NCBI GenBank assembly: GCA_019415645.1
Contig: DXYV01000016.1
Coordinates: 1 to 53,045, forward strand
Origin: Clostridiales bacterium
GTDB lineage: Bacteria; Bacillota; Clostridia; Oscillospirales; Oscillospiraceae
Length of the DNA stretch: 53,045 bases
Reading direction: 5' to 3'
The notes below the pieces were generated by a model. That model ran no database searches. It was not told where the DNA came from and was given only the letters and a program-made list of their open reading frames with translations. The position numbers were made by a program, and so were the translations under genes. Of the stretch, positions 1 through 8,182 are shown piece by piece (the stretch's first letter is position 1; each line of letters starts with the position of its first letter).

Positions 1-744
1 CCCGCACCCTCCCCGACGCTTACCCCCTCCGCCGAACCGCTTCCAGAGAAGTCATCTCCGCAGCCGGCCGAATCCACTCCGGCGGAGACGCCCTCCGCGG
101 ATACCGCGCAGAGCCCGGAGCCGGCGGGGACGGACTCTCCTTCTCCCTCCCCCGCGGTGGAAACCGCCTGGCACTACGACGAGGCCCGCCTGCTGACCGC
201 CTGGGCCGCCGGGGACTGGAGCACCCTTACAGCGGAGGATCAGGCGATTCTGGACACCTGCGCGACGGTGATCGACACCGTCGCCCCGGAGGGCCTGTCC
301 GACTATGAAAAGGAGCTCGCCATCCACGACTGGATGATCGTCTGGGGTCACTACGACTCCAATACCCTCAGCCAGCTGCCCGATTTCCAGGAGAATCCCA
401 ACCACGACAACCCCTACGGCTTCCTGATCGACGGGACCGGAATCTGCCTGGGCTATACTACCACCTTCCAGCTGTTTATGGATCTGCTGGGCATCGAATG
501 TATCACGGTGGAGGGCTCCGCCTACGGCGGCACCTCCGACCACGCCTGGAATCAAGTGTGTCTGGACGGCGACTGGTACTGTGTGGACGTGACCTGGGAT
601 GACCCCACCACCTTTGGGACTGTCTCGGAGCAGACCTCCCACCGCTATTTCAATGTGACCAGCCAGCACATGCGGGATACCGATCACCAGTGGGACGAAA
701 GCGCCGTCCCGGAAGCCACCGGCACCCGCTACGCCTGGCATTGA
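1..744 (+). CDS. Transglutaminase-like domain protein, 5' end outside window
   Basis: The frame is open from base 1, so the true start lies upstream. The first ~50 visible residues are a Pro/Ser/Glu-rich linker, typical of an extracellular tether. A transglutaminase-core fold follows, with the expected triad: Cys in GICLGY (codon 445-447), His in DHAWN (541-543) and Asp in DVTWDD (near 586). This domain in bacteria is usually a cysteine-protease-like or amide-processing enzyme of the cell surface; its substrate cannot be told here. The gene ends 34 bases before the SLH/GH25 gene on the same strand, so the two are probably co-expressed surface proteins. Using the internal GTG at 157 as a start would discard the linker and is not favoured. 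The domain call is firm; the biological role is unknown. Confidence 0.8.
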   Translation, partial: PAPSPTLTPSAEPLPEKSSPQPAESTPAETPSADTAQSPEPAGTDSPSPSPAVETAWHYDEARLLTAWAAGDWSTLTAEDQAILDTCATVIDTVAPEGLSDYEKELAIHDWMIVWGHYDSNTLSQLPDFQENPNHDNPYGFLIDGTGICLGYTTTFQLFMDLLGIECITVEGSAYGGTSDHAWNQVCLDGDWYCVDVTWDDPTTFGTVSEQTSHRYFNVTSQHMRDTDHQWDESAVPEATGTRYAWH

Positions 745-778
745 CCCCGCCCTCTATACGACATCAGAAAGGAGCCCC

Positions 779-2242
779 ATGCATAGACGACATTCCCTGT
801 CCGGCCGCTTGGCCGCCCTGCTTTTGACCCTTCTTTTCGTTCTTGTCCACGCCTATGCGGCAGAAGCCGCCGCTTCCTTTTCCGATGTTTCCGCCGACGC
901 CTGGTATGCAGAGGCCGTTCAGTACGTCTGGGAACAGGGCTGGATGACCGGCACAGACGCCGCAGCCTTCTCCCCTGACCTGGTCATGACCCGGGGTATG
1001 CTGGTCACGGTGCTCTACCGGGCCGCAGGTTCGCCCGCGCTGGAGGATGAAAACCTGGGCTATCCCTTTACGGATGTGCCCGGCAGCGCCTGGTACGCCG
1101 ACGGCGTCTACTGGGCCAGACTCACTGGAATTGCCGACGGATACGGAAATAATCTGTTCGGGCCCGACGACCCGGTGACGCGGGAGCAGCTGGTCACTCT
1201 GCTCTGGCGCTGGTCCGGGCAGCCGGATACAGCGGACGGCTCCCAGTTTGACGATGAAGGGGACATCTCCTTCTGGGCGGCCGACGCGGTGGATTGGGCC
1301 AGTGCCAGCGGCCTGGTCAGCGGAAAGCCCGGCAATCGCTTCGACCCAGGCGGCCAGGCCACCCGGGCGGAGGCTGCTGTTCTTCTGACCCGCTGGCATA
1401 CGCTGCAATCAGAGGAAGAGACTCCGGACGATTCCCTGCCCGACGATTCCGAAAGCTCTGAAACCGAGGAGCAGCCGGAGGTTTCCACAGACACTGAAGC
1501 GCCCGATTCGAATGATGCAGACGATAGGGACGATACGGAGCAAACCGCTTCCGATTCTCTGCTGAACCGCTACGACAGCAGCGCGTTCACGCTGGAAAAC
1601 GGCTATCTCATTTACCAGGGTGACACGCCCTGCTACATCGGTGTGGATGTATCCTCCCACCAGGGGGAAATCGACTGGGAACGTGTGGCCGATGCGGGAA
1701 TCGACTTTGCCATGATTCGGGTCGGCTATCGCGGCTACACCGTGGGCCGCATCCAGATGGACTCCTGTTTTGAGAGCAATATCCGTCAGGCCCTGGCGGC
1801 GGGACTGGAGGTGGGCGTCTATTTCTTCTCCCAGTCCACTAATTTGGAGGAGGCCCGGGAAGAGGCGCTGCAGACGCTGGCCTGGATTGAGGACTCCCCC
1901 ATTACATACCCGGTTGTGTTCGACTGGGAGCGAATCAGCAGCGCCTCTTCCCGCACCAGCGACACCCCCGACGCGAGGGTGACAGCCTGCGCCCTGGCCT
2001 TTTGCGAGACCATTGAATCGGCTGGATATACCGCCATGATCTATGGCAACCCCTCCATGGTGGGCTCGGAGCTGGACCTGTCCCAGCTGTCGGAATACGC
2101 GTTCTGGCTGGCTCACTACACCTCCGGCTGGCAACCCACCAGCTTTGCTTATCACTATGATATGTGGCAATACACCAGCTATGGCTCGGTGGACGGCATC
2201 AGTAGCCGCGTGGATCTGAACCTCTGTCTGACCGACTGGTGA
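779..2242 (+). CDS. SLH-domain GH25 muramidase (lysozyme-like)
   Basis: Predicted secreted peptidoglycan hydrolase anchored to the cell wall. The 487-residue protein has a signal peptide (about residues 1-31), three S-layer homology repeats (about 33-85, 96-148, 155-208; each with an F-x-D-V/E start and a TR-x-x-x motif), a very acidic Asp/Glu/Ser linker (211-260), then a GH25 domain (286-487). The GH25 domain shows GVDVSSHQGEIDW with candidate catalytic Asp290, and FDWER with Glu384. GH25 enzymes cleave the MurNAc-GlcNAc bond, and SLH repeats bind secondary wall polymers, so a role in wall turnover is inferred. A GAAAGGAG ribosome site at 767-774 fixes the ATG at 779. The gene is followed by a strong terminator. 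Confidence 0.9.
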   Translation: MHRRHSLSGRLAALLLTLLFVLVHAYAAEAAASFSDVSADAWYAEAVQYVWEQGWMTGTDAAAFSPDLVMTRGMLVTVLYRAAGSPALEDENLGYPFTDVPGSAWYADGVYWARLTGIADGYGNNLFGPDDPVTREQLVTLLWRWSGQPDTADGSQFDDEGDISFWAADAVDWASASGLVSGKPGNRFDPGGQATRAEAAVLLTRWHTLQSEEETPDDSLPDDSESSETEEQPEVSTDTEAPDSNDADDRDDTEQTASDSLLNRYDSSAFTLENGYLIYQGDTPCYIGVDVSSHQGEIDWERVADAGIDFAMIRVGYRGYTVGRIQMDSCFESNIRQALAAGLEVGVYFFSQSTNLEEAREEALQTLAWIEDSPITYPVVFDWERISSASSRTSDTPDARVTACALAFCETIESAGYTAMIYGNPSMVGSELDLSQLSEYAFWLAHYTSGWQPTSFAYHYDMWQYTSYGSVDGISSRVDLNLCLTDW

Positions 2243-2271
2243 TATTGGGGAGCATTTCCCGTCAAAACGCA

Positions 2272-2309
2272 ACAGGCGCGCCTGCCAATGGCAGGCGCGC
2301 CTGTTTTTT
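2272..2309 (+). terminator. Rho-independent terminator between convergent genes
   Basis: A perfect 15-bp GC-rich inverted repeat (2272-2286 with 2290-2304, 3-base loop) is followed by six T. The opposite strand also runs into a short T-rich stretch, so it may stop the phosphofructokinase operon coming from the right as well. Confidence 0.9.
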
Positions 2310-2356
2310 GCTGTTTTTTTAAGAGATGATCCGCAGGACCCGTCCCGTTTGGAAGC

Positions 2357-3523
2357 TCAGCGCAGGGCTGCAAAGCGGCTGTCGTACGCCCCGATCAGGG
2401 GCAGGCAGTAGTCCTTGAATTCCGGCTTGATACTGGCGCCGTCCGCGCCGATCCACTCCAGAGGGAAGGTTTTTTCCGCGTTTGCCACCTGCTCCAGGGG
2501 AATCAGGCAGGTCTCACAGCGGTATTCCGGTTCCCGGACGACCTGGAACCCTACCATAAAGCCGGTTTTTCCCTCTGCCGCGGCGCGCACCGCCGCCGCG
2601 CCGGCCTCCTCCGCCTCCTGGCGGTCCGCCGGAGACATCAGGGCCACGCTCACCCGGCCCAGCAGGCCGGGCTTCTCCGACCGGGACTTCAGACCGGTCT
2701 CCTGCATAATCATGTCGCTGAGAGTCTGGGCGGCTCCGCCGGGCACCTTGTGGCCGAAGCCGTCCACCACGCCGGAATCCGCCACCGGGGAACCGTCGGC
2801 GTAGTGGATGCCCTCGGAGATGGTCACCAGCAGGCCGCGGCCCTTGGCCCATTTCTCCTTCACCGCCGCCAGGAACTGCTCCTTATCAAAGGCGACCTCC
2901 GGCAGGTAAACCAGGTGCTCGCAGGGCATCTGGTCGGCGTAGAGGACGGAGGCGGCGGTGATCCAGCCGGCGTTGCGCCCCATCAGCTCCATCACCACCA
3001 CATGGATAGGCAGCGCCGAGACATCCTGCGCCAGCTCCAGAGCGGAGACCGCGGCATAGCGGGCCGCGCTGCCAAACCCGGGACAGTGGTCCGTGACCGC
3101 CAGGTCGTTGTCGATGGTCTTGGGAATCCCGATCACCCGCAGGTCATAGCCCGCCTGACAGGCCAGCTGGTAGACCTTATTGCAGGTATCCATGGAGTCG
3201 TTGCCGCCGTTGTAGAAGAAATAGCGGATGTTGAACTTCTGGAAGCACTCCAGGACCGCCGGATAGTCCGCATCGGTGAGCTTGCGCCGGCAGGAGCCCA
3301 GCGCGGAGGCCGGCGTTCTGGCCAGCAGGTCCAGCTCCTCCTCCGGGACCTGGCCCAGGTCCATCAGGTCTCCGGCCAGAATCCCCTCGGCGCCGAAGCG
3401 GGCGCCGTAGATGGTCTCGATCTCCGGATGGCGCTTGGCCTCCCGCACCGCCCCCAGCAGGGAGCTGTTGATCACCGGGGTGGGGCCGCCTCCATGGGCG
3501 ATAAGCATATTTCCCTTTAACAT
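2357..3523 (-). CDS. 6-phosphofructokinase, pyrophosphate-dependent type
   Basis: Phosphorylates fructose-6-phosphate to fructose-1,6-bisphosphate. The 388-residue protein has the PFK fold: GGGPTPVINS near the N-terminus, YNGGND (Gly106-Asp109), PKTIDND (134-140, with catalytic Asp138) and MELMGRN (178-184). In this family an Asp at the second acidic position of the GGDG/GGDD motif, plus Lys in PKTID, marks pyrophosphate use rather than ATP use. Both are present (Asp109, Lys135). The preceding position is Asn108 instead of the usual Asp, which marks a divergent subgroup. It is the last gene of the nagB-nagA-aldolase-TIM-lar operon and begins 13 bases after the lar gene stop. Phosphoryl donor assignment is inference from these residues. 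Confidence 0.88.
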   Translation of the reverse strand: MLKGNMLIAHGGGPTPVINSSLLGAVREAKRHPEIETIYGARFGAEGILAGDLMDLGQVPEEELDLLARTPASALGSCRRKLTDADYPAVLECFQKFNIRYFFYNGGNDSMDTCNKVYQLACQAGYDLRVIGIPKTIDNDLAVTDHCPGFGSAARYAAVSALELAQDVSALPIHVVVMELMGRNAGWITAASVLYADQMPCEHLVYLPEVAFDKEQFLAAVKEKWAKGRGLLVTISEGIHYADGSPVADSGVVDGFGHKVPGGAAQTLSDMIMQETGLKSRSEKPGLLGRVSVALMSPADRQEAEEAGAAAVRAAAEGKTGFMVGFQVVREPEYRCETCLIPLEQVANAEKTFPLEWIGADGASIKPEFKDYCLPLIGAYDSRFAALR

Positions 3524-3536
3524 GTCGGTCTCCTCC

Positions 3537-4997
3537 TTACACCTGGCTCAAATCGTCGTCGGCCATGCACAGATGGACCGCGCCCACCTTGAAGGTCTTG
3601 GGCAGGGCCAGGATATTGGGATTTGGTCCCACATATTTCTTCTTCGCGTCCTCCAGCGCCTCCTCAAAGGTGGCCCGGGTCTTCAGCCCCATGCTCCGGG
3701 CGATGCCGGGCTCCTGGGCGCCCACAATGTAGATGGCGGAGGTGTTCATCTCGGCGATGTGGCCGCAGCTCATCATGGAGAATCCGTGGAAGGGATGGAA
3801 GGCGTTGCAGAAGCGGTACTTGCGGATATACTCCTCATTGGTGGCGAAATACTCGCCGTAGCGGTCCATATCGGGCAGGATGTTCATATAGTCGTGCTGG
3901 AACATCTCATACAGCTCCCGGAGGTAGGGCCACCGCTCGTCGTGGAAGTAGCCGTTGCAGATAGAGGAGCAGATGATAACGCAGTTCTCCTTCATCACCC
4001 GCTTGTGGCGGATGACCTGAGCGGACAGCGCCTGCATCATCTGAATGGGATTGGTGCCCATGCCGTTTCCATAGTGGAAATCCTGAGGCATGCCGAACAC
4101 CATCACGTCATACTTCTCCTTGGCATAGGGCACATAGGTGCGCCGGTTCGCCACCTGCCAGGAGGCGGGCTGCATCTCCTTGGCGTAGCCGGAGAACAGG
4201 GCGATCTGGCGGGAATAGGTGTCCAGCACCGCGTCGCAGCAGAAGAAGGGGTGGCCCATCTTCTCCTCCATGTGCATGCCGATCTCGTCAAACTTGGTGC
4301 GCATGAGGGAGTGGCCGGAGACCGGCGTAAAGTCCTGCCGGTGCATCACCTTGGGCACGTGGTGGCTGGCGATGGACCGCCAGTGGGTGATTCCGGTGGC
4401 GCAGTGTTTGTAACCGCCGGAGTAGCCGCCGTAGGGGTTGCCCTGGGTGTGGCCGATCAGGATGGGGATGTCGCAGTCAAAGACATACTTGTTCATCAGC
4501 ACCGGGTCGCCCCGGCCGGTGGTTCCCAGGTCCACCATATGCTCGTAATCCTCGCTGTCGTGGCTGGTGATCTGGTTGGACCAATAGAACTCGTTGAACA
4601 GCTCCTCGCCCAGGATCTTTTTCATCTCCGGCACGGTGGCCCGGGGATGCAGGCCGTTGGAAAACAGCAGTAGGATGTCCTTTTTTTCCACCCCGGCGGC
4701 ATACAGCTCATCCAGACAGGCCCGGATGGATACCCGCCGGTGGGCGGTGGGCTGGGTACCGCCTTTGACGATGTCGGGAATGACAAACACAACGGTCTTG
4801 CCGGGGGCGGCCAGCTCCTTCAGCGGCGGCATCCCGATGGGGTTCCGGATGGACTCCAGGGTGGCCGCGTACAGGCTGTCCCAGTCTTGGGGCAGACACG
4901 GGGGATCGGGCACGGTCTCACCGGGGATGAACACGTCGGTGGTGTCGGGCAGCTCGGCGCTCATCAGGCCGTGGCCGTATTCAAAGTCAAGCTTCAT
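3537..4997 (-). CDS. LarA-like nickel-pincer 2-hydroxyacid racemase/epimerase homologue
   Basis: 486 residues, related to lactate racemase LarA (DUF2088). Visible family landmarks are SNGLHPR (His117, matching LarA His108), ITSHDSED, LGTT, and YSGGYK with Lys197 and His213 sixteen residues later. That spacing is the one expected for the two residues that hold the nickel-pincer cofactor (Lys184 and His200 in LarA). The second LarA catalytic base, His174, lies ten residues before the Lys; the same position here is Asn187. A different substrate or altered chemistry is therefore likely, and a plain lactate racemase call is not safe. No larB/larC/larE cofactor genes lie in the window. It sits in a sugar-phosphate operon, 12 bases after the TIM gene stop, so a sugar-acid or hydroxy-acid substrate is plausible but unproven. 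Confidence 0.8.
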   Translation of the reverse strand: MKLDFEYGHGLMSAELPDTTDVFIPGETVPDPPCLPQDWDSLYAATLESIRNPIGMPPLKELAAPGKTVVFVIPDIVKGGTQPTAHRRVSIRACLDELYAAGVEKKDILLLFSNGLHPRATVPEMKKILGEELFNEFYWSNQITSHDSEDYEHMVDLGTTGRGDPVLMNKYVFDCDIPILIGHTQGNPYGGYSGGYKHCATGITHWRSIASHHVPKVMHRQDFTPVSGHSLMRTKFDEIGMHMEEKMGHPFFCCDAVLDTYSRQIALFSGYAKEMQPASWQVANRRTYVPYAKEKYDVMVFGMPQDFHYGNGMGTNPIQMMQALSAQVIRHKRVMKENCVIICSSICNGYFHDERWPYLRELYEMFQHDYMNILPDMDRYGEYFATNEEYIRKYRFCNAFHPFHGFSMMSCGHIAEMNTSAIYIVGAQEPGIARSMGLKTRATFEEALEDAKKKYVGPNPNILALPKTFKVGAVHLCMADDDLSQV

Positions 4998-5009
4998 GGC
5001 TGTTTCTCC

Positions 5010-5846
5010 TTATTCTCCCAGGTAGGTTTTGATGATCTCCAGGTACTCGTCGGGGTAGAATCCGATTTCCCCCTGGAAGCGGGTCAGGGCGATCAGGCCG
5101 CCGTCGATCTCGTCGATGGAGGCGAGCATCTCGGCGTTGTCCACCTTCAGTCCGCCGCCGTACACCACGTCCAAACCGCCGGTGCGCTCCTTGACGAAGC
5201 GGGCGATCATAGTGATATAGTCCTTGCCCGCCGGCGTCTTGCCCGGGCCAATGGACCACACAGGCTCATAGCCGATGACCACCTTGGAGGTATCCACGCC
5301 CTCCAGACCGATGGACAGCTGCTCGCCCAGCACCCGCTGCCAGTTCTCCTGCTCCTCGCTCTTCTCGCCGATGCAGTAGAGGACCGTGAGGCCCTGCTCT
5401 ACGGCCAGCTTGATCTCCTGATTGAGGATTCGATTGACGGCGGCGGTGTCGGTGACGCCGGCCTCGGCCAGGATTCCCGTCTTGTCATTGCGCTCCTCGC
5501 AGTGGCCGATGATGGTGGAGGTACAGCCCATGGCTTTCGCGATGGAGGCCGGGCGGTTGGTGGTAAAGGCTCCGAAATTGCCCCCCACGGCCGTGTTCAT
5601 CCGATAGACGCCCTGGCAGCCCACCTGGACCGGGCTATTCTCGCACCGGGCGCCCACGGCGCCCAGAATGTGGGCCTCAGGGAAGTATTGGACGAACTCC
5701 ACCTGGCTGGGGTCGTAGTTCTTCAGCCCTGCCTGGGTGTGGGTGACGATATAGCCGCCCCAATCCTTCAGCGGGGCGATGCGGTTGACCCCGCCGTATT
5801 CCACCGGCACGTCAAACCGTTTCAGATTCAGATAGAGATGCTTCAT
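5010..5846 (-). CDS. Triosephosphate isomerase-family protein, divergent
   Basis: A 278-residue TIM-barrel isomerase. The catalytic set is recognisable: Asn7 and Lys9 in LNLKRF (canonical GNWKM), His115 in IGHCEERND (canonical IGHSERR), Glu194 in YEPVW, and loop 6 SIGPGKT followed by GGGLKVDN as the phosphate-binding turn. The His motif and the N-terminal motif both deviate from housekeeping TIMs, and the protein is about 25 residues longer. Such paralogues include isomerases of other small ketose/aldose phosphates, for example erythrulose phosphates. In this operon, after a class II aldolase, interconversion of DHAP and glyceraldehyde-3-P is the simplest role. A dedicated paralogue with another substrate is a real alternative. 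Confidence 0.82.
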   Translation of the reverse strand: MKHLYLNLKRFDVPVEYGGVNRIAPLKDWGGYIVTHTQAGLKNYDPSQVEFVQYFPEAHILGAVGARCENSPVQVGCQGVYRMNTAVGGNFGAFTTNRPASIAKAMGCTSTIIGHCEERNDKTGILAEAGVTDTAAVNRILNQEIKLAVEQGLTVLYCIGEKSEEQENWQRVLGEQLSIGLEGVDTSKVVIGYEPVWSIGPGKTPAGKDYITMIARFVKERTGGLDVVYGGGLKVDNAEMLASIDEIDGGLIALTRFQGEIGFYPDEYLEIIKTYLGE

Positions 5847-5858
5847 CTTCCCCGCTCC

Positions 5859-7007
5859 TTACTTTTTGTAGAACGCAATCATGTCCTCCAGGGACTTCTG
5901 CTCCACCAGAGGCGCTCTGCCGTAGGAGCCGAAGTTGACGATCAGAGAGCCCACGGCCTCCTTCACGCCGGCCTCCACCCGGCTCATGAGCAGGGCCACG
6001 TCGTCGTCGGGCACATTGCCGGTGAGAACAGTGTCCATGATGGGCGGGAAGAACACCCGGGGATCAAAGGCCTGCTTCTTCTCCTCCAGCAGGGCATACA
6101 CGCCGCCGATGGAGGGGCTCGTTTGCAGCGCAGGCTGCTGGGCAAACAGTTCCTTCATGTTGCGGGTGACCGCCAGGCGAATGTCGGTGTCCACGTTGAT
6201 CTTCCGGATGCCGCAGGGGATGGCGGCGATGAGTTCGTCCACGTTGATGCCATAGGCGTTTTGGATGTCGCCGCCCAGGTCGTTGATCTCCTTGACGATG
6301 TACTGAGGCACGGTGGAGGAGCCGTGGGACACCAGCGCACAGAAGATGCCCAGGCGGTTGATGCACTCCTTGATGGCAATGGGAATCTCCCGGCGCAGCT
6401 TGGCGTTCTTGCCCTTGTTGGCCCCGTGCTGGGTACCGTAGGAGATGGCCAGGGCATCCACCTCGGTCTCCTGGATGAACTTCACCGCGTCCAGAGGGTT
6501 GGTGTAGGTGGAGGTGGCTGCAAACACATGGTCCTCCTGGCCGCCCAGCACACCCAGTTCGCCCTCCACGCTGACGCCCCGGGCGTGGGCGTACTTGACC
6601 ACCTCACGGGTCAGTTCGATGTTCTGCTCCAGAGGCAGGGAGGAGCCGTCGATCATGACGGAGGTGTAGCCCCCGTCGATGGCGGCCACGCAGGAGTCGA
6701 AGTCCTTGCCATGGTCCAGGTGGAGCACGATGGGAATGGGAGAGTTCTCTCCGTATTTCTTCACCGCGTTGGCGATGTTCCGGGCGCCCTTCTTCTTGTC
6801 CTCCAGGGTACCGTTTTGGAAGTCCACCCGGCCGCCCATAAAAGCGTTGGCCAGGTCCGCGCCCTGGAGAATCGCGGGAGAGCGGAAGGTCTCGTGCATC
6901 TCGATGACGGCCTTGGCCTGGGCCACAGCGTTGACGTTGAACGCCCCCTGGGCGTAGTTGTGCTTCTCAGCGGCCTCCATCAGAGGTCTCAGCGGTACTA
7001 ATGGCAT
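5859..7007 (-). CDS. Class II (zinc) ketose-bisphosphate aldolase
   Basis: Cleaves a ketose 1,6-bisphosphate into DHAP and an aldehyde; fructose-1,6-bisphosphate is the likely substrate given the phosphofructokinase in the same operon. The 382-residue protein shows the class II pattern: GAFNVNA near the N-terminus, HLDHGK with Asp98 (proton donor) and zinc ligand His99, EGELG (Glu150), SYGTQHG (His194), and LVSHGSS (His228), then the DTDIR phosphate-binding segment. It is longer than the ~285-residue GatY/KbaY group. It starts 12 bases after the nagA stop and ends 12 bases before the TIM gene, so translation is tightly linked. Other ketose bisphosphates such as tagatose-1,6-bisphosphate cannot be excluded. 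Confidence 0.88.
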   Translation of the reverse strand: MPLVPLRPLMEAAEKHNYAQGAFNVNAVAQAKAVIEMHETFRSPAILQGADLANAFMGGRVDFQNGTLEDKKKGARNIANAVKKYGENSPIPIVLHLDHGKDFDSCVAAIDGGYTSVMIDGSSLPLEQNIELTREVVKYAHARGVSVEGELGVLGGQEDHVFAATSTYTNPLDAVKFIQETEVDALAISYGTQHGANKGKNAKLRREIPIAIKECINRLGIFCALVSHGSSTVPQYIVKEINDLGGDIQNAYGINVDELIAAIPCGIRKINVDTDIRLAVTRNMKELFAQQPALQTSPSIGGVYALLEEKKQAFDPRVFFPPIMDTVLTGNVPDDDVALLMSRVEAGVKEAVGSLIVNFGSYGRAPLVEQKSLEDMIAFYKK

Positions 7008-7019
7008 AAAAAGTCCTCC

Positions 7020-8174
7020 TTATTCACATTCGCCGGCATACACACAGCGGCCGGCCACATAGGTCTCTTTCACATTCAGTTCCTCGTCCAGCACCACCAG
7101 GTCCGCGTCCTTGCCCGGGGCGATGGAGCCCTTGCGGTAATCCAGGCCGATCAGGCGCGCCGGGTTTTCGGTCAGCAGAGGCAGCACCTGCTCCACACCC
7201 GCCCCGGTGAATTTCACCAGATTTTTCAGGGCCTGGCCGGTGGTAAGGGTGGAGCCGGCCCGGACGCCGTTGCTGGCCAGCTTGGCGTCGCCGTCCTCCA
7301 CCACCACGTCATTGACGCCCAGCTTGTAGTGCCCGTCGGGCAGTCCGGCTGCCTGGATAGAGTCGGTGATGGCCACTACCTTGTCCCAGCCCTTGCAGGA
7401 GAGCAGCATCCGGACCGTGCCTGGGTGAAGGTGCCGGCCGTCACAGATGGCCTCGCAGTACACCGGCCGCTCCAGCACGGCGCCCATGATGCCTGGCCGG
7501 TGCTGGTGGAACAGGCCCATGGCGTTGAAGGTGTGGGTGCAGCAGGCGGCGCCCGCGTCGATGGCCCGGATCGAAGTCTCATAGTCCGCCCCGGAGTGGC
7601 CGATGGCGATGGTGACCCGTCCGGCCAGCGCGGCGATGAGGTCCACCACTCCCTCCACCTCCGGGGAGACGGTCATATATCGGATGGCGCCCTCCGCCGC
7701 CTGTTGGTATTGGTCAAACAGGGCCGGATCGCCGGTACGCAGCAGGTGCTCCGGCATAGCGCCCTTGTATTCAAAGGACAGGAAGGGCCCCTCCAGATGA
7801 ATGCCCATGAGCCGGGCCCCGTCCACCGGCCGCTTCATAGCAGCCTTGGCCTGGCCGATGCACCACAGAGTCTGTTCCGGGGTGTCGGTGAGAATGGAGC
7901 ACAGCCAGCCGGTGGTGCCGTGGCGGGCAAAGAACCGGCCGATTTTTCCCAGGTCTTCCGCCGTGGCGGCATTGACATCCACGCCGTCGCCCCCGTGGGT
8001 GTGCAGGTCCAGGAACCCCGGGACCAACATCCTTCCTTTCAGATCCTTGACCGGCAGGCCGGAGGCCGGCAGATCGCCGAAGGCGGCGATTCGTCCGTCC
8101 TCCACCAGCAGGCTGCCCGCCTGAAAGCGGCCGTCCACATAGACGCGGCCCCTGACAAACAGCGTTTTCTCCAT
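7020..8174 (-). CDS. nagA: N-acetylglucosamine-6-phosphate deacetylase
   Basis: Amidohydrolase-superfamily enzyme that removes acetate from GlcNAc-6-P to give GlcN-6-P. The 384-residue protein shows LDLHTHGGDG (metal motif His58/His60), HLEGPF (Glu128), IGHSGA (His193), CTHTFNAM (His214), and ITDSIQAAGLPDG with catalytic Asp271. The ATG at 8174 is chosen because it begins the family N-terminus MEKTLFVRG and has a GAGG site just upstream. The frame stays open for 46 more codons but that stretch overlaps nagB and has no family similarity. It lies 8 bases after the nagB stop, in the classical nagB/nagA pairing. Confidence 0.92.
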   Translation of the reverse strand: MEKTLFVRGRVYVDGRFQAGSLLVEDGRIAAFGDLPASGLPVKDLKGRMLVPGFLDLHTHGGDGVDVNAATAEDLGKIGRFFARHGTTGWLCSILTDTPEQTLWCIGQAKAAMKRPVDGARLMGIHLEGPFLSFEYKGAMPEHLLRTGDPALFDQYQQAAEGAIRYMTVSPEVEGVVDLIAALAGRVTIAIGHSGADYETSIRAIDAGAACCTHTFNAMGLFHQHRPGIMGAVLERPVYCEAICDGRHLHPGTVRMLLSCKGWDKVVAITDSIQAAGLPDGHYKLGVNDVVVEDGDAKLASNGVRAGSTLTTGQALKNLVKFTGAGVEQVLPLLTENPARLIGLDYRKGSIAPGKDADLVVLDEELNVKETYVAGRCVYAGECE

Positions 8175-8182
8175 GGCGGACC

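Noticed and set aside
4740..7001. Long open frame on the plus strand opposite the lar/TIM/aldolase genes
   Set aside because: Antisense shadow of GC-rich coding DNA; no domain pattern and no ribosome site. The same holds for the long opposite-strand frames at 14495-16840, 42339-44660 and 44764-47262.
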